Below are positions 1 to 8,140 of a stretch of DNA of 57,877 bases, one piece after another. Source of the stretch: Streptomyces sp. ISL-36 (GTDB lineage: Bacteria > Actinomycetota > Actinomycetes > Streptomycetales > Streptomycetaceae); the NCBI RefSeq assembly GCF_018614205.1, contig NZ_JAGGOS010000002.1, forward strand, positions 405-58,281, given 5' to 3'. The notes under the pieces were generated by a model. It was not told the origin of the DNA. It saw only the letters and a program-made list of their open reading frames with translations, and searched no databases. Numbering within the stretch: the stretch's first letter is position 1; each line of letters opens with the position of its first letter. The position numbers and the translations under genes were made by a program.

Positions 1-2
1 CC

Positions 3-251
3 GCCGCCGACGCCGGGGTCGCCGGAGGGCTCCAGCAGACCGCCATGAACACCGGTCCCGCCCTCGGCGTCGCCACGGCGACCCTGCTGATGACCCTCGA
101 CCCCTCCGCCGGATTCGTCCCCGCCATGGGCACGACGCTCCTCGCCCTGGCGGCCCTCGCCGCGCTGGGCGCCGCGGCGGCGCTCGGGCTCCCCGGCCGA
201 TCCGTACCCCGGGAGGGAACGGAGCGCCCCCGGCCCGTGCCCGCGTCCTGA
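3..251 (+). CDS. MFS transporter, C-terminal end (partial)
   Basis: The frame is open from the left edge, so the 5' end lies outside the window. The visible 82 residues begin with a segment rich in Ala and Gly containing GLQQTAMNTGPALGVA. This is typical of the penultimate helices of DHA2-type (14-helix) drug/proton antiporters. A final hydrophobic helix (roughly GTTLLALAALAALGAAAALG) and a short charged cytoplasmic tail follow. It would be an inner-membrane exporter, but the substrate cannot be told from the tail. The family call is by motif only. Confidence 0.7.
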   Translation, partial: AADAGVAGGLQQTAMNTGPALGVATATLLMTLDPSAGFVPAMGTTLLALAALAALGAAAALGLPGRSVPREGTERPRPVPAS

Positions 252-328
252 GGGACACCGGGCTCCGGCCCCGGACACGCGGCGGGCAACGCCCCGGCCC
301 CGCCGCCCGCTCTGCGTACGATCACGAA

Positions 329-1561
329 ATGCCCACAGGTGGTCACCGTCACCGTCGTCGCCGTTCCTGGTCCCGGCCGCGCACCCAGATCACCATCGGG
401 CGCGCGCTGCCCGTGCTGGTCATGGTGGTGACGGTTGCCACCGACCTCCTCACGCCCGAACGGGAGCGCTTCGACCGGCTGCTCGTGGTCGCGCCCGCCC
501 TCGCCGCCGTGACCTGGAGCGTCCGGGGCACCGTCGTCATCGGGATGATCGCCATGGTGCTGCGCGGGCTGCTCGGCGTGAGCAGGAACGAGCCGTTCGC
601 GCCCGATCTCCTCGCCAACGAAGTGGTCCTGGCGACGGTGACCGCCGCAGCCGTGTGGGTCAGCCGCGTGCGGCTGCGCTACGAACGGGATCTGCGCGAG
701 GTCACCGCCGTCGCCGAGGTCGTCCAGCGGGTCGTCCTGCGCCCCCTCCCGCCCCGGCTCGGCCCCGTCCGACTCCATCTGCTGTACGTCGCCGCCGCGG
801 CCAAGGCCCGGATCGGCGGCGACTTCTACGAAGCCGTCCGCGTGCCCGGCGCCGTACGGCTGATGCTCGGCGACGTTCAGGGCAAGGGACTGGGGGCGGT
901 CGAGACCGCATCCGTGCTGCTCGGCTCCTTCCGCGCCACCGTCAACGACGCCCCCGACCTGCCCACGCTGGCCGACCGGCTCGAAGAAGGCCTCAGCCGC
1001 TTCGGGGCCTGGGACCCCGCCTCCGACGCGGCCGAACGCTTCGCCACCGTCGTCCTCGCCGAGATCCCCGACGACGCCGACGTCATACGGCTCCTCAGCT
1101 GCGGCCACCCCGCACCGCTGCTCCAGCACGGCGGGCGGGTGCACCCCGTCGAGTTCACCGATCCCTCCCTGCCGGTCAACCTGGCCGGCCTCGTCGACGC
1201 CCGGCACCGCGTGGAGGAGGTGCCCTTCGCGCCGGGCGACCGACTGCTGCTGTTCACCGACGGGGTGAGCGAGACCCGCGACCCCGACGGCGCCTTCTAC
1301 CCCCTGGAGGAGCGCATGCGCCGCTGGGCGACGGAGCCGGGTGAGCGACTTCCCGCCCTGCTCCACGGGGACCTGTCCGCCTATGGTGCCGACGGCCTGG
1401 ACGACGACGTGGCCGCGATGCTCGTCGAACGGCTGCCCGGCCCCGACTCCGGCCCCGACTCCGACTCCGACTCCGGCTCCGGCTCCGACTCCGGCTCCGA
1501 CTCCGGCTCCGGACCCGCCCTGGCCCTTGGACCGCCTGGACCGTCCGGACCGCCTGTCTGA
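329..1561 (+). CDS. Membrane-anchored SpoIIE/PP2C-type serine phosphatase
   Basis: This 410-residue protein has a basic N-terminus, three or four hydrophobic helices between about residues 21 and 115, and a cytoplasmic PP2C/SpoIIE phosphatase domain (about 125-367). Metal-binding motifs are visible: GGDFYE (163-168), GDVQGKG (181-187), the SCGH strand (257-260) and FTDGVSE (309-315). Such enzymes usually dephosphorylate anti-anti-sigma factors in partner-switching systems, but no partner gene is adjacent. The C-terminus (about 371-396) is a Ser/Asp/Gly repeat made by a 6-bp DNA repeat. ATG 329 is chosen because the frame is closed shortly upstream; no strong ribosome site is visible. Confidence 0.88.
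   Translation: MPTGGHRHRRRRSWSRPRTQITIGRALPVLVMVVTVATDLLTPERERFDRLLVVAPALAAVTWSVRGTVVIGMIAMVLRGLLGVSRNEPFAPDLLANEVVLATVTAAAVWVSRVRLRYERDLREVTAVAEVVQRVVLRPLPPRLGPVRLHLLYVAAAAKARIGGDFYEAVRVPGAVRLMLGDVQGKGLGAVETASVLLGSFRATVNDAPDLPTLADRLEEGLSRFGAWDPASDAAERFATVVLAEIPDDADVIRLLSCGHPAPLLQHGGRVHPVEFTDPSLPVNLAGLVDARHRVEEVPFAPGDRLLLFTDGVSETRDPDGAFYPLEERMRRWATEPGERLPALLHGDLSAYGADGLDDDVAAMLVERLPGPDSGPDSDSDSGSGSDSGSDSGSGPALALGPPGPSGPPV
1440..1512 (+). repeat. 6-bp microsatellite inside the phosphatase gene
   Basis: Units of GACTCC and GGCTCC alternate for about 70 bp and stay in frame, encoding a Ser-Asp/Ser-Gly tail after the catalytic domain. A unit of 6 bp means copy-number changes would lengthen or shorten the tail without breaking the frame. 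Confidence 0.85.
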
Positions 1562-1582
1562 CGGCCTCCCAGGAGCGGCCCC

Positions 1583-2458
1583 TCACCGTCGGGGTGGGTC
1601 GGGAACAGACTCGTACAGCACGGTGTGGAACCGGCTCTCCGCCTCCCGCCCCGTCGGATCCGCCCCGAGGGCCCGTACCGCCTCGACGGCGAAGCGCTGC
1701 TCGGCCGCGTCGGTGAACAGCCGCTGCGGATAGGTCCGCGACGGATCCGCCACGGTCCGCAGGCCGTAGGTCGCCAGACACTCCTCGATCGGCCGGTACG
1801 AGACCGTACGCAGGACGAAGGCGCTGACACGCACCGGACGCCGGGCCCATGCGAGGAGTGCGGCGAAGGTGCGCCGGGTGAGGTAGCTGCCGCCGCCGGT
1901 CAGCGTGAGCAGGGTGACATCGGCCATCGCGGCCCGCAGCCGAGGGCTCGGGTCCGCGCCCTCCTCGAGGTTCTCCGCGAAGCCGTCGTCCAGGAGGCCG
2001 ACCTCACGGGCGTACCTCAGCGCGTGTCCCGCGACGTCGAGCCCGATGACCGGGGCCGCGTCGGGACGGCGCCGGGCCGCGTAGAACTCCTTGTCCCGCA
2101 CGGCGAGTTCGGCGGAGGTCAGCTCGCGGACCGCCGGGTCGGTGTAGCGGGCGTACAGCTCGGCCAGGGTGACGTCGTGGTTGAGCAGGGCGGCGTTGAT
2201 CCCGTACGAGCAGCACAGGTCGAGCACCGTCCCGCCCCCGCGCTCCGCCGCCGCGCGCCGGAAAGCCGGTTGGGCCTGCTGCGGAATCTCGTACTCCAGC
2301 GGGGCGAGACGCGAGAAGTACGCGCGTGGGTCGGGCCGGTCGTAGATGTCGTCGAACCGCGCCTTGCCGCCCGTGCTGCCTGTGCCACCCGTACTGCCTG
2401 CGGCACCCGCGCTGCCTGAGCCACGGGTACTGCCCGCGCCCGGCTCGGACCCGCTCAT
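1583..2458 (-). CDS. Class I SAM-dependent methyltransferase-like protein
   Basis: The 291-residue protein has a Gly/Ser/Thr-rich N-terminus (about residues 1-35) followed by a Rossmann methyltransferase-like fold. Motif I is VLDLCCSYGINAAL, and VIGLDVAGHALRYA matches the acidic second strand. The tail FHTVLYESVPDPPRR is compatible with small-molecule methyltransferases. The substrate is unknown. The ATG at 2458 is preferred over an in-frame ATG at 2560 because GGAGGAGG lies just upstream of it and the extra 34 residues are low-complexity. It is convergent with the upstream phosphatase, 21 bp away. Confidence 0.75.
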   Translation of the reverse strand: MSGSEPGAGSTRGSGSAGAAGSTGGTGSTGGKARFDDIYDRPDPRAYFSRLAPLEYEIPQQAQPAFRRAAAERGGGTVLDLCCSYGINAALLNHDVTLAELYARYTDPAVRELTSAELAVRDKEFYAARRRPDAAPVIGLDVAGHALRYAREVGLLDDGFAENLEEGADPSPRLRAAMADVTLLTLTGGGSYLTRRTFAALLAWARRPVRVSAFVLRTVSYRPIEECLATYGLRTVADPSRTYPQRLFTDAAEQRFAVEAVRALGADPTGREAESRFHTVLYESVPDPPRR

Positions 2459-2588
2459 GTCGCGCGCCTCCTCCACCAGGGGTCCACCCCTCCAGGATGA
2501 GCTCGCCACCGGCGTGCCGCACCGCGTGGCCGTTCCCCACGCGGGCATCGGCATCGGCATCGGGCTTCAGGCAGGCCGTGGCCCTCGG

Positions 2589-3002
2589 TCAGGCGTCCAG
2601 CGCGTGTCCGGTCGTCGCGTCGACATGGCCCGGAATCTCGTCGTGCCGGTCGCCGACCGACAGTGTGCCCGTCGGTTCGAAGAGCAGGATGGTGGCGCCG
2701 GACGGCGCGGAGGGCCGGTGCTCCACGCCCCGGGGCACGGTGAGGACGGAGCCGCGGGGCAGCGACACCGTTCGCTCCACCCCGTTCTCCCGCAGCGAGA
2801 TGCGCAGTTCGCCGTCGAGGACGAGGAAGAACTCGTCGGTGTGATCGTGGGCGTGCCACACATGCTCGCCGGCCACCTTGGCCACGCGGACGTCGTAGTC
2901 GTTCACCCGCGTCACGATGCGGGGGCTCCACAGCTCGTCGAAGGTGGCGAGGGCCTCGGCGAGGGCGACGGGGGTGCTGGGCACAGGGTTCTTCGCGTTC
3001 AT
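2589..3002 (-). CDS. Cupin-domain protein
   Basis: This is a 137-residue single-domain beta-barrel cupin. The motif HAHDHTDEFFLVLDGEL (about residues 50-66) supplies His and Glu metal ligands, and the second motif, with PRGVEHRPSA, contributes another His. It is small and cytoplasmic with no signal peptide. It is transcribed divergently from a GlxA-like AraC regulator across a 52-bp spacer, which suggests that the regulator controls it. No specific reaction can be assigned; many such proteins bind or isomerise small polar metabolites. Confidence 0.85.
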   Translation of the reverse strand: MNAKNPVPSTPVALAEALATFDELWSPRIVTRVNDYDVRVAKVAGEHVWHAHDHTDEFFLVLDGELRISLRENGVERTVSLPRGSVLTVPRGVEHRPSAPSGATILLFEPTGTLSVGDRHDEIPGHVDATTGHALDA

Positions 3003-3038
3003 GGAGCCATCCTCGGCCCCGCGCTCCGCCCGCCGGGA

Positions 3039-3054
3039 GTGCTAGAAAAAGCAC
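3039..3054. promoter_or_regulatory. Inverted repeat in the cupin/GlxA divergent spacer
   Basis: The perfect arms GTGCT and AGCAC flank a 6-base A-rich loop. The element ends one base before the regulator's ATG, in a 52-bp divergent intergenic region. No Shine-Dalgarno sequence is present there, so the regulator may be leaderless and the repeat may be its operator. Function is inferred from position only. Confidence 0.35.
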
Positions 3055-4041
3055 ATGCCGCAAGGATCCTCGCACCGGGACGCCGGTCCCCACCGCGTCG
3101 TCGTGATCGTCGACGCGAACTCCAACCCCTTCGAGCTCGGCTGCGCCACCGAGGTCTTCGGCCTGCGCCGCCCGGAGACAGGCCGCGACCTGTACGACTT
3201 CCGGCTCTGCTCGCCCGAGCCCCGCACCCTCATGCGGGACGGCTTCTTCACCCTCACCGGCGTCGCCGGGCTCGAGGCGGCTGACTCCGCCGACACCCTG
3301 ATCGTTCCCAACCGGCCCGACGTCGACGTGCCGCGCCGCCCCGCCGTGCTCGACACGGTCCGCCGCGCCCACGCCCGCGGTGCGCGCCTGATCGGCTTCT
3401 GCAGCGGGGCCTTCACCCTGGCCGAGGCCGGGGTGCTCGACGGCCGGCGCGCCACCGCCCACTGGCAGTGGGCCGAGTCCTTCCGCGCGCGCTTCCCCTC
3501 CGTACGCCTCGAACCCGACGTGCTGTTCGTGGACGACGGCGACATCCTCACCGCCGCAGGCAGCGCCGCCGCCCTCGACCTCGGACTCCACGTCGTCCGG
3601 CGCGACCACGGAGCCGAGATCGCCAACTCGGTGAGCCGCCGCCTGGTCTTCGCGGCCCATCGCGACGGCGGCCAGCGACAGTTCGTCGAGCGGCCGGTCC
3701 CCGACGTGCCCGACGAATCCCTCGCACCGCTGCTCGCCTGGGCCCAGGAACGCCTCGGCTCCCCGCTGGCCGTCGCCGATCTCGCGGCCCGCGCCGCCGT
3801 CAGCCCGGCGACACTCCACCGCCGTTTCCGTGCCCAGCTCGGCACCACCCCGCTGGCCTGGCTGACCGGCGAGCGGGTCGCGCTCGCCTGCCGTCTCATC
3901 GAGCGCGGCGAGGCCCGGTTCGAGGTCGTCGCCCGTACCAGCGGCCTCGGCACGGCCGCCCATCTGAGGGCCTTGATGAAGCGCGAGACGGGCCTGTCCC
4001 CGTCCGCGTACCGCCGCCGCTTCGGTCCGGCGGCCGGCTGA
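3055..4041 (+). CDS. GlxA-family transcriptional regulator (DJ-1/PfpI plus AraC HTH)
   Basis: In this 328-residue protein, residues about 13-185 form a DJ-1/PfpI class I amidotransferase-like sensor domain, with the nucleophile-elbow motif FCSGAFTLAEAGVLDGR followed by TAHW. Residues about 225-325 form an AraC-type double helix-turn-helix, with VADLAARAAVSPATLHRRF as the first recognition unit and the family ending GLSPSAYRRRF. It is a cytoplasmic DNA-binding regulator. The divergent cupin gene is the obvious target. The ATG is very close to the putative operator, consistent with leaderless expression and autoregulation. Confidence 0.9.
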   Translation: MPQGSSHRDAGPHRVVVIVDANSNPFELGCATEVFGLRRPETGRDLYDFRLCSPEPRTLMRDGFFTLTGVAGLEAADSADTLIVPNRPDVDVPRRPAVLDTVRRAHARGARLIGFCSGAFTLAEAGVLDGRRATAHWQWAESFRARFPSVRLEPDVLFVDDGDILTAAGSAAALDLGLHVVRRDHGAEIANSVSRRLVFAAHRDGGQRQFVERPVPDVPDESLAPLLAWAQERLGSPLAVADLAARAAVSPATLHRRFRAQLGTTPLAWLTGERVALACRLIERGEARFEVVARTSGLGTAAHLRALMKRETGLSPSAYRRRFGPAAG

Positions 4042-4077
4042 GACCGTTCCGCCACGGCCCGCCCGGCCGGCGACGCC

Positions 4078-4662
4078 TCAGGAGCGGTACGGGGTGTGGG
4101 CGGCAGCCCAGTCCGCGAGCGCGCGGGCACAGTCGGCGACCGACTCGCGCCAGGTCCTGGCGGCCCCGTCACCCGCCTCGTCGCTCACATGCTTCACGAT
4201 CCGCAGCGGCACACCGGCGACCGCGGCGGCCGTGGCGAGGGCATAGGCCTCCATGTCCACCAGGGCCGCCCGGGCGGCGAGCCTGGCCCGTGCGGCCTCG
4301 TCGGCGATGAACGCGTCACCGGTGGCCAGGGTGACGTCGCCCCCGTCGGGGAGGGTCAGCGGCGCGCCGTAGGTCTCACCGGTCAGCGTGGCCAGCAGCT
4401 CGCCGTCGAGGTCGTGCTGGAGGACCGTGCCGACGACATGCGTCCCCGTCCACCCCGGCCGCAGCGCCCCCGCCGTCCCCAGGTTCACCACGCCGGACGG
4501 CCGCGTGCCCCGACCCAGCACGCTCGCGAGCGCCGTGGCCGCGTTCACCTTGCCCATGCCGGTCAGCAGGATCGGCAGGTCCGTGTCGAGGAACTGCGCC
4601 TCCTCCTTCACGGCCAGGACGAGCAGGGGCCGGTCGGCCGTGATCTCTCCGATGAGTTCCAT
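4078..4662 (-). CDS. Nucleosidase of the PNP/UDP (MTAN-like) family
   Basis: The 194-residue protein has the fold signature of purine nucleoside phosphorylase and MTA/SAH nucleosidase proteins. An N-terminal VLAVKEEAQF strand leads to the GMGKVNAA loop, a VVNLGTAGAL glycine-rich segment, and the diagnostic VDMEAYALATAAAVAGVP with the ribose-binding Met-Glu, then KHVSDEA. It is shorter than Escherichia coli MTAN (about 230 residues). The reaction is probably N-glycosidic bond cleavage of a purine nucleoside such as methylthioadenosine, S-adenosylhomocysteine or futalosine; the exact substrate is not decidable. ATG 4662 starts the conserved domain; a GTG nine bases upstream is an alternative. 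Confidence 0.82.
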   Translation of the reverse strand: MELIGEITADRPLLVLAVKEEAQFLDTDLPILLTGMGKVNAATALASVLGRGTRPSGVVNLGTAGALRPGWTGTHVVGTVLQHDLDGELLATLTGETYGAPLTLPDGGDVTLATGDAFIADEAARARLAARAALVDMEAYALATAAAVAGVPLRIVKHVSDEAGDGAARTWRESVADCARALADWAAAHTPYRS

Positions 4663-4843
4663 GGGGGCCACGCTAATTCCGCGGGGCCCGTCCCGTACAA
4701 CCGGGGAGCCGGCCCTGGACCCGGACCGGCCCCGGTCTCGGAATCGGCCTCGGGCCCAGGACCGGCGGCCCGGACCGGCCGCCGGGACTTCCGCGCCGTG
4801 CTGAGGGACCATGGAAGTGTCCGTATGCGCCAAGGAGATCAAG

Positions 4844-5047
4844 ATGGCAACCGGAACAGTGAAGTGGTTCAACGCGGAGAAGGGCTTCGGCTTCATCGCC
4901 CAGGACGGAGGCGGCCCGGACGTCTTCGTCCACTACTCGGCCATCACCACGACCGGGTACCGCGAGCTCAGCGAGGGCCAGCCGGTCGAGTTCGACGTCG
5001 TCCAGGGCCCGAAGGGTCCCCAGGCCGAGAACGTCACCCCCGGCTGA
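4844..5047 (+). CDS. Cold-shock protein (CspA family)
   Basis: This is a 67-residue OB-fold nucleic-acid chaperone. The RNP1 motif KGFGFI and RNP2-type motif DVFVHYSAI are intact. The start at 4844 ([10 protein letters not shown]) is set by the strong ribosome site AAGGAG about 8 bases upstream; an in-frame ATG at 4811 would add an unconserved extension. It acts in the cytoplasm on mRNA. It is a single gene followed by a strong hairpin terminator. Confidence 0.95.
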   Translation: MATGTVKWFNAEKGFGFIAQDGGGPDVFVHYSAITTTGYRELSEGQPVEFDVVQGPKGPQAENVTPG

Positions 5048-5065
5048 GCGGCCGAGGCGTCGCAT

Positions 5066-5101
5066 CGTCGCCCGGGCCGGCCCCCGCCGACCCGGGCGAC
5101 G
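5066..5101 (+). terminator. Hairpin terminator after the cold-shock gene
   Basis: An 11-bp perfect inverted repeat, CGTCGCCCGGG and CCCGGGCGACG, flanks a 14-base GC-rich loop 18 bp after the stop codon. There is no U-tract, as is usual in Streptomyces. Confidence 0.6.
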
Positions 5102-5138
5102 CGAGCGACGACGCCGGCCCGGCGACCCTGCCGAACCG

Positions 5139-5182
5139 GTGACTGTGCAGGAACAGCGACGTGACCGTGCAGGAACAGCGAC
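5139..5182. repeat. 22-bp tandem duplication
   Basis: Two head-to-tail copies of a 22-bp unit (core GTGCAGGAACAGCGAC) differ by one T/C. They are non-coding and lie between the cold-shock gene and the 7-bp repeat tract. Confidence 0.8.
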
Positions 5183-5243
5183 GGTGCCGGCCCAGGAACA
5201 CCGGGCCGGCACCGCGCCTCTCTCACCACACGCTCACACGCTC

Positions 5244-5327
5244 ACCTCGCACCTCGCACCTCGCACCTCGCACCTCGCACCTCGCACCTCGCACCTCGCA
5301 CCTCGCACCTCGCACCTCGCACCTCGC
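5244..5327. repeat. 7-bp tandem repeat, about 12 copies of ACCTCGC
   Basis: Twelve consecutive perfect copies of ACCTCGC are followed by two degenerate ones that run to the stop codon of the Vms1-like gene on the other strand. The tract is non-coding. A perfect short repeat of this length is expected to vary in copy number between strains. Confidence 0.9.
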
Positions 5328-5343
5328 ACTTCCACCTCGCACC

Positions 5344-6492
5344 TCACATCGACCAGCGCAGCACCGCGCCCAGCCCGCCCGCGGGCCCGGGCATACCGTC
5401 GGGCACCACCAGGACGTCGCAGTCCGCGGCCGCGGCCGCCCGCAGCACCGCGTCGTCCGCGCGTGCCTGCTCGGGCCTGGGCACGCCCATGGCCCGCGCT
5501 TCGCCGCGCTGCACGGCGATGTCGTCGACGCCCGGGCCGATCCAGACCGGGCGCCCGCCGTCGGAGGCGTCCTGCGTGATCAGCAGAGTGGCGACCTGGT
5601 GGTTGCGCGCGGCGTCGACCACGGCCGGGATCCCCTCGGCCGCCTCTCCCGGGCCCGTATCGACGGTGGAGGCGCGATGGGCGCCCGGCTTGCCGCGGCC
5701 CATCTGGAAGCGTTCGAGCGCCCTGCGCAGCCGGTTCTGGGAGAACTCCTCGCAGGCCCGGGCGATGTCGCGGTCGAGTGCCGCCGTGGAGGCGCCGGGG
5801 GAGCGGCTGCCGTTCTCTGCCTCGACGGTGACCGCCTGGAGCTGCTCGGAGAGCCGGCTGTGCACGGCCCTGCGCTCCCGGGCGTCACCCGCGAGGACCA
5901 GGAGATCGGCACCGCTCTCCGGCCACCGCCGGGCGAGCTCGCCCGCGATGGCGTCGGCGGTCTCGTTCCAGCTGTTCTCGACCCGGTTGCGGTAATGCCA
6001 TTCGTAGCGGTCCGCGGGGATGCTGCGGTGCCCGCGGCCCTGCCACTCCTTGCCCTGGGCCTGCCCCATGTTCTCGCGCCGGTACGCCTGGCGGAGCTCC
6101 AGATCGGCGCCCGTACGGTCGATGTACGCCACCAGGCACGTCGGCTGGTCGCCGCGCAGCGCGGGCAGCGGCGCCACGTGCGGCAGGACGGACCACCGGG
6201 CCTCGCCCGCCGGTGGCGGAACGGCGAGCGGGACGTCGAGGACCACCTCGGCGCCGGAGGCGAAGAGGGCCCGGCCCGGTGGTGTACCGGAGACCGGCTC
6301 GTGGGCCAGCCGTTCCATCACCGCCCGGGTGGTGTACGCGTCGGCGCCCGCGTCGATGAGCTGACCCGCGATGGAGCGCTCACGGAGCTTCTGCACCTTG
6401 GCCCCGTCCTCGGTCGCGCGGGTGGTCTCGATGTAGACCGAGGCCCAGGGGCCCGGCCTGGTGAAGAGCGGTTTGAGGAATCCGAGTTCCAT
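5344..6492 (-). CDS. Vms1/Rv2629-like (baeRF-type) protein
   Basis: This 382-residue cytoplasmic protein matches the actinobacterial Rv2629 type and the wider Vms1/ANKZF1 class, which is related to the eRF1 central domain. It starts MELGFLKPLF with ASVYIETTR, has a middle domain with DLLVLAGDARERRAVH (about residues 235-250), and a C-terminal domain ending in DCDVLVVPDG and a Gly-rich GGLGAVLRW. Eukaryotic homologues release peptidyl-tRNA from stalled ribosomes. In mycobacteria the gene is linked to hypoxia, and the bacterial function is not settled. The stop codon lies inside the degenerate end of the 7-bp repeat tract. Confidence 0.8.
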   Translation of the reverse strand: MELGFLKPLFTRPGPWASVYIETTRATEDGAKVQKLRERSIAGQLIDAGADAYTTRAVMERLAHEPVSGTPPGRALFASGAEVVLDVPLAVPPPAGEARWSVLPHVAPLPALRGDQPTCLVAYIDRTGADLELRQAYRRENMGQAQGKEWQGRGHRSIPADRYEWHYRNRVENSWNETADAIAGELARRWPESGADLLVLAGDARERRAVHSRLSEQLQAVTVEAENGSRSPGASTAALDRDIARACEEFSQNRLRRALERFQMGRGKPGAHRASTVDTGPGEAAEGIPAVVDAARNHQVATLLITQDASDGGRPVWIGPGVDDIAVQRGEARAMGVPRPEQARADDAVLRAAAAADCDVLVVPDGMPGPAGGLGAVLRWSM

Positions 6493-6751
6493 GACGTCCC
6501 CCAGACGCGTGGATGCCGAGTACCACCGGTGTGCGCGGACGGCGTCCGTCGGGCCGTGGAGCGTGCCGACGCTCCCGCAGTCCGCCCCGGTCCCTCGCGG
6601 GTGCCCCTCGCGCCCCGGGTGAAACCGACCGGCGACGGCCGGCCCCGGCGCGCTCCGCGCAGCCCCCGGAACTCGGCCGAGCCATCCCTCGGGGACGTAC
6701 GGCGACGGCTCCCTACGGCACGTTCAGGGCATGGCCGCGGTGCCACTGAGC

Positions 6752-8140
6752 TCAGATCGGCAGCAGGCGGCCGATCAGCTCGCCGAGCTGCCGCGCGTTG
6801 CGGCACGGGCGCATGTCGACCAGCTCGGCGTAGGCGAGCGCCGCGGAATCGCCCGTCGACCAGAGCGAGGGCTGCTCCGGGTTCAGCCAGTGGACCCGGC
6901 GGGCCCGGTCCCTGATCAGCTTCAGCGCCGCGAGATTCGGGTCCGTCATGTTCGTACGGGCGTCACCGAGGACGAAGACCGCGGTGCGGGGGCTGACGGC
7001 GTCCGCGTACCGTTCGACGAACTCGCCCAGCGCGCTCCCGTAGTCGCTCTGCCCGTGCCAGCCGGTCAGCTCGGCCTCCGACAGGATCCGCGCGCCCAGC
7101 CCCGCCGGGTCGGCCGAGCCCCGGGCGATCAGGTCGGTCACCTCGTCCGTCCGGTTGACGAAGGCGAAGACCCGTACCCGGCTGAACTGGTCGTGCAGCG
7201 CCTGGACCAGCAGCATCGTGAAGTTCGCGAACCCGGCGACCGAACCCGACACATCGCACAGCAGCACGAGCTCCGGCCGGCCGGGCCGACGGCGCCGCAA
7301 CACCGGACGCATCGGCACACCGCCGGTCGACAGCGAACCGCGCAGCGTCCGGCGCAGATCGATCCGCCCCCGCGCGGCGCGACGGCGCCGGGCGGCGAGG
7401 CGGGTCGCCAGCTTGCGCGCCAGCGGGTGCACCGTCTTGCGCAGTTCGTCGAGCTGGGCCCGGCCGGCGAGGAGGAAGTCGACGCTGTCCGCCGTACCCC
7501 CGACCGCGCGGCGCGCGACCCGGTCCCTTCCCTGCCGTTCGGCGACCCGCCGGCGCGCCTCCGTACGGACCTGCTCCCGGAACGCCTCGATGCGCCGACG
7601 GATCTCGTCGTCCCTCAGCCGGTCGGTGAAGGCGGGACCGTCGGGCTCGGTGTCCGGGGCGGGGGCCTCCTGCAGCATCGCGCGCACGCGGGCCAGCAGC
7701 GTCTCGGGACGGAGCCGGGCGAGGGTCTGGTACGAGGACCAGCCGTCCGACCCCGGCGAGGACCCGTAGCCGCCGAGACCGCCCACCGCCTCACCCGCCA
7801 GCCGTGCCAGCGCCGAGCGGTCGTCGGCGGCGAGGGCGGCGGCCAGCCGCTCACGCAGCTCGGCTGTGTCGGTGTCCTCCACGGCCCCTTCCGCCACCGG
7901 GCCGGCGCTCGCGGGGAAGTACAGGTCGAAGACCCGGTCGAAGAGCGCGCGCTGCCCCTCCTGGTGGAGCAGGGTCGCGGCCAGCGCCTCCCGCATCCGC
8001 TCCCGGTCGTCGAACCCCACGGCCTCCAGGGCGCGGCCCGCGTCCACGCTCTCGCCGGTTCCGATGCCGAGGCCGTGTGCGCGCAGCGCGTGCACCAGTC
8101 CGGTGAGCCGGTCGGTCACCCCCGCCGACGGTGTCCTCAC
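6752..8140 (-). CDS. VWA-domain protein, CoxE-like
   Basis: The 462-residue protein has an alpha-helical N-terminal half followed by a C-terminal von Willebrand factor A domain. Its MIDAS motif is DVSGS in LLCDVSGSVAG, with a conserved Thr/Ser-loop region around GQSDYGSALGEF and a later VLGDARTN strand. It belongs to the MoxR-associated VWA/CoxE class, whose members act with a MoxR AAA+ ATPase to remodel or insert metal into a client. The GTG start at 8140 overlaps the MoxR stop codon as GTGA, so the two are translationally coupled; a second GTG at 8119 is less likely. No client enzyme is adjacent. Confidence 0.85.
   Translation of the reverse strand: MRTPSAGVTDRLTGLVHALRAHGLGIGTGESVDAGRALEAVGFDDRERMREALAATLLHQEGQRALFDRVFDLYFPASAGPVAEGAVEDTDTAELRERLAAALAADDRSALARLAGEAVGGLGGYGSSPGSDGWSSYQTLARLRPETLLARVRAMLQEAPAPDTEPDGPAFTDRLRDDEIRRRIEAFREQVRTEARRRVAERQGRDRVARRAVGGTADSVDFLLAGRAQLDELRKTVHPLARKLATRLAARRRRAARGRIDLRRTLRGSLSTGGVPMRPVLRRRRPGRPELVLLCDVSGSVAGFANFTMLLVQALHDQFSRVRVFAFVNRTDEVTDLIARGSADPAGLGARILSEAELTGWHGQSDYGSALGEFVERYADAVSPRTAVFVLGDARTNMTDPNLAALKLIRDRARRVHWLNPEQPSLWSTGDSAALAYAELVDMRPCRNARQLGELIGRLLPI

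Noticed and set aside
5244..5343. Possible CRISPR-like array
   Set aside because: The 7-bp units are contiguous with no spacers and there are no cas genes nearby.
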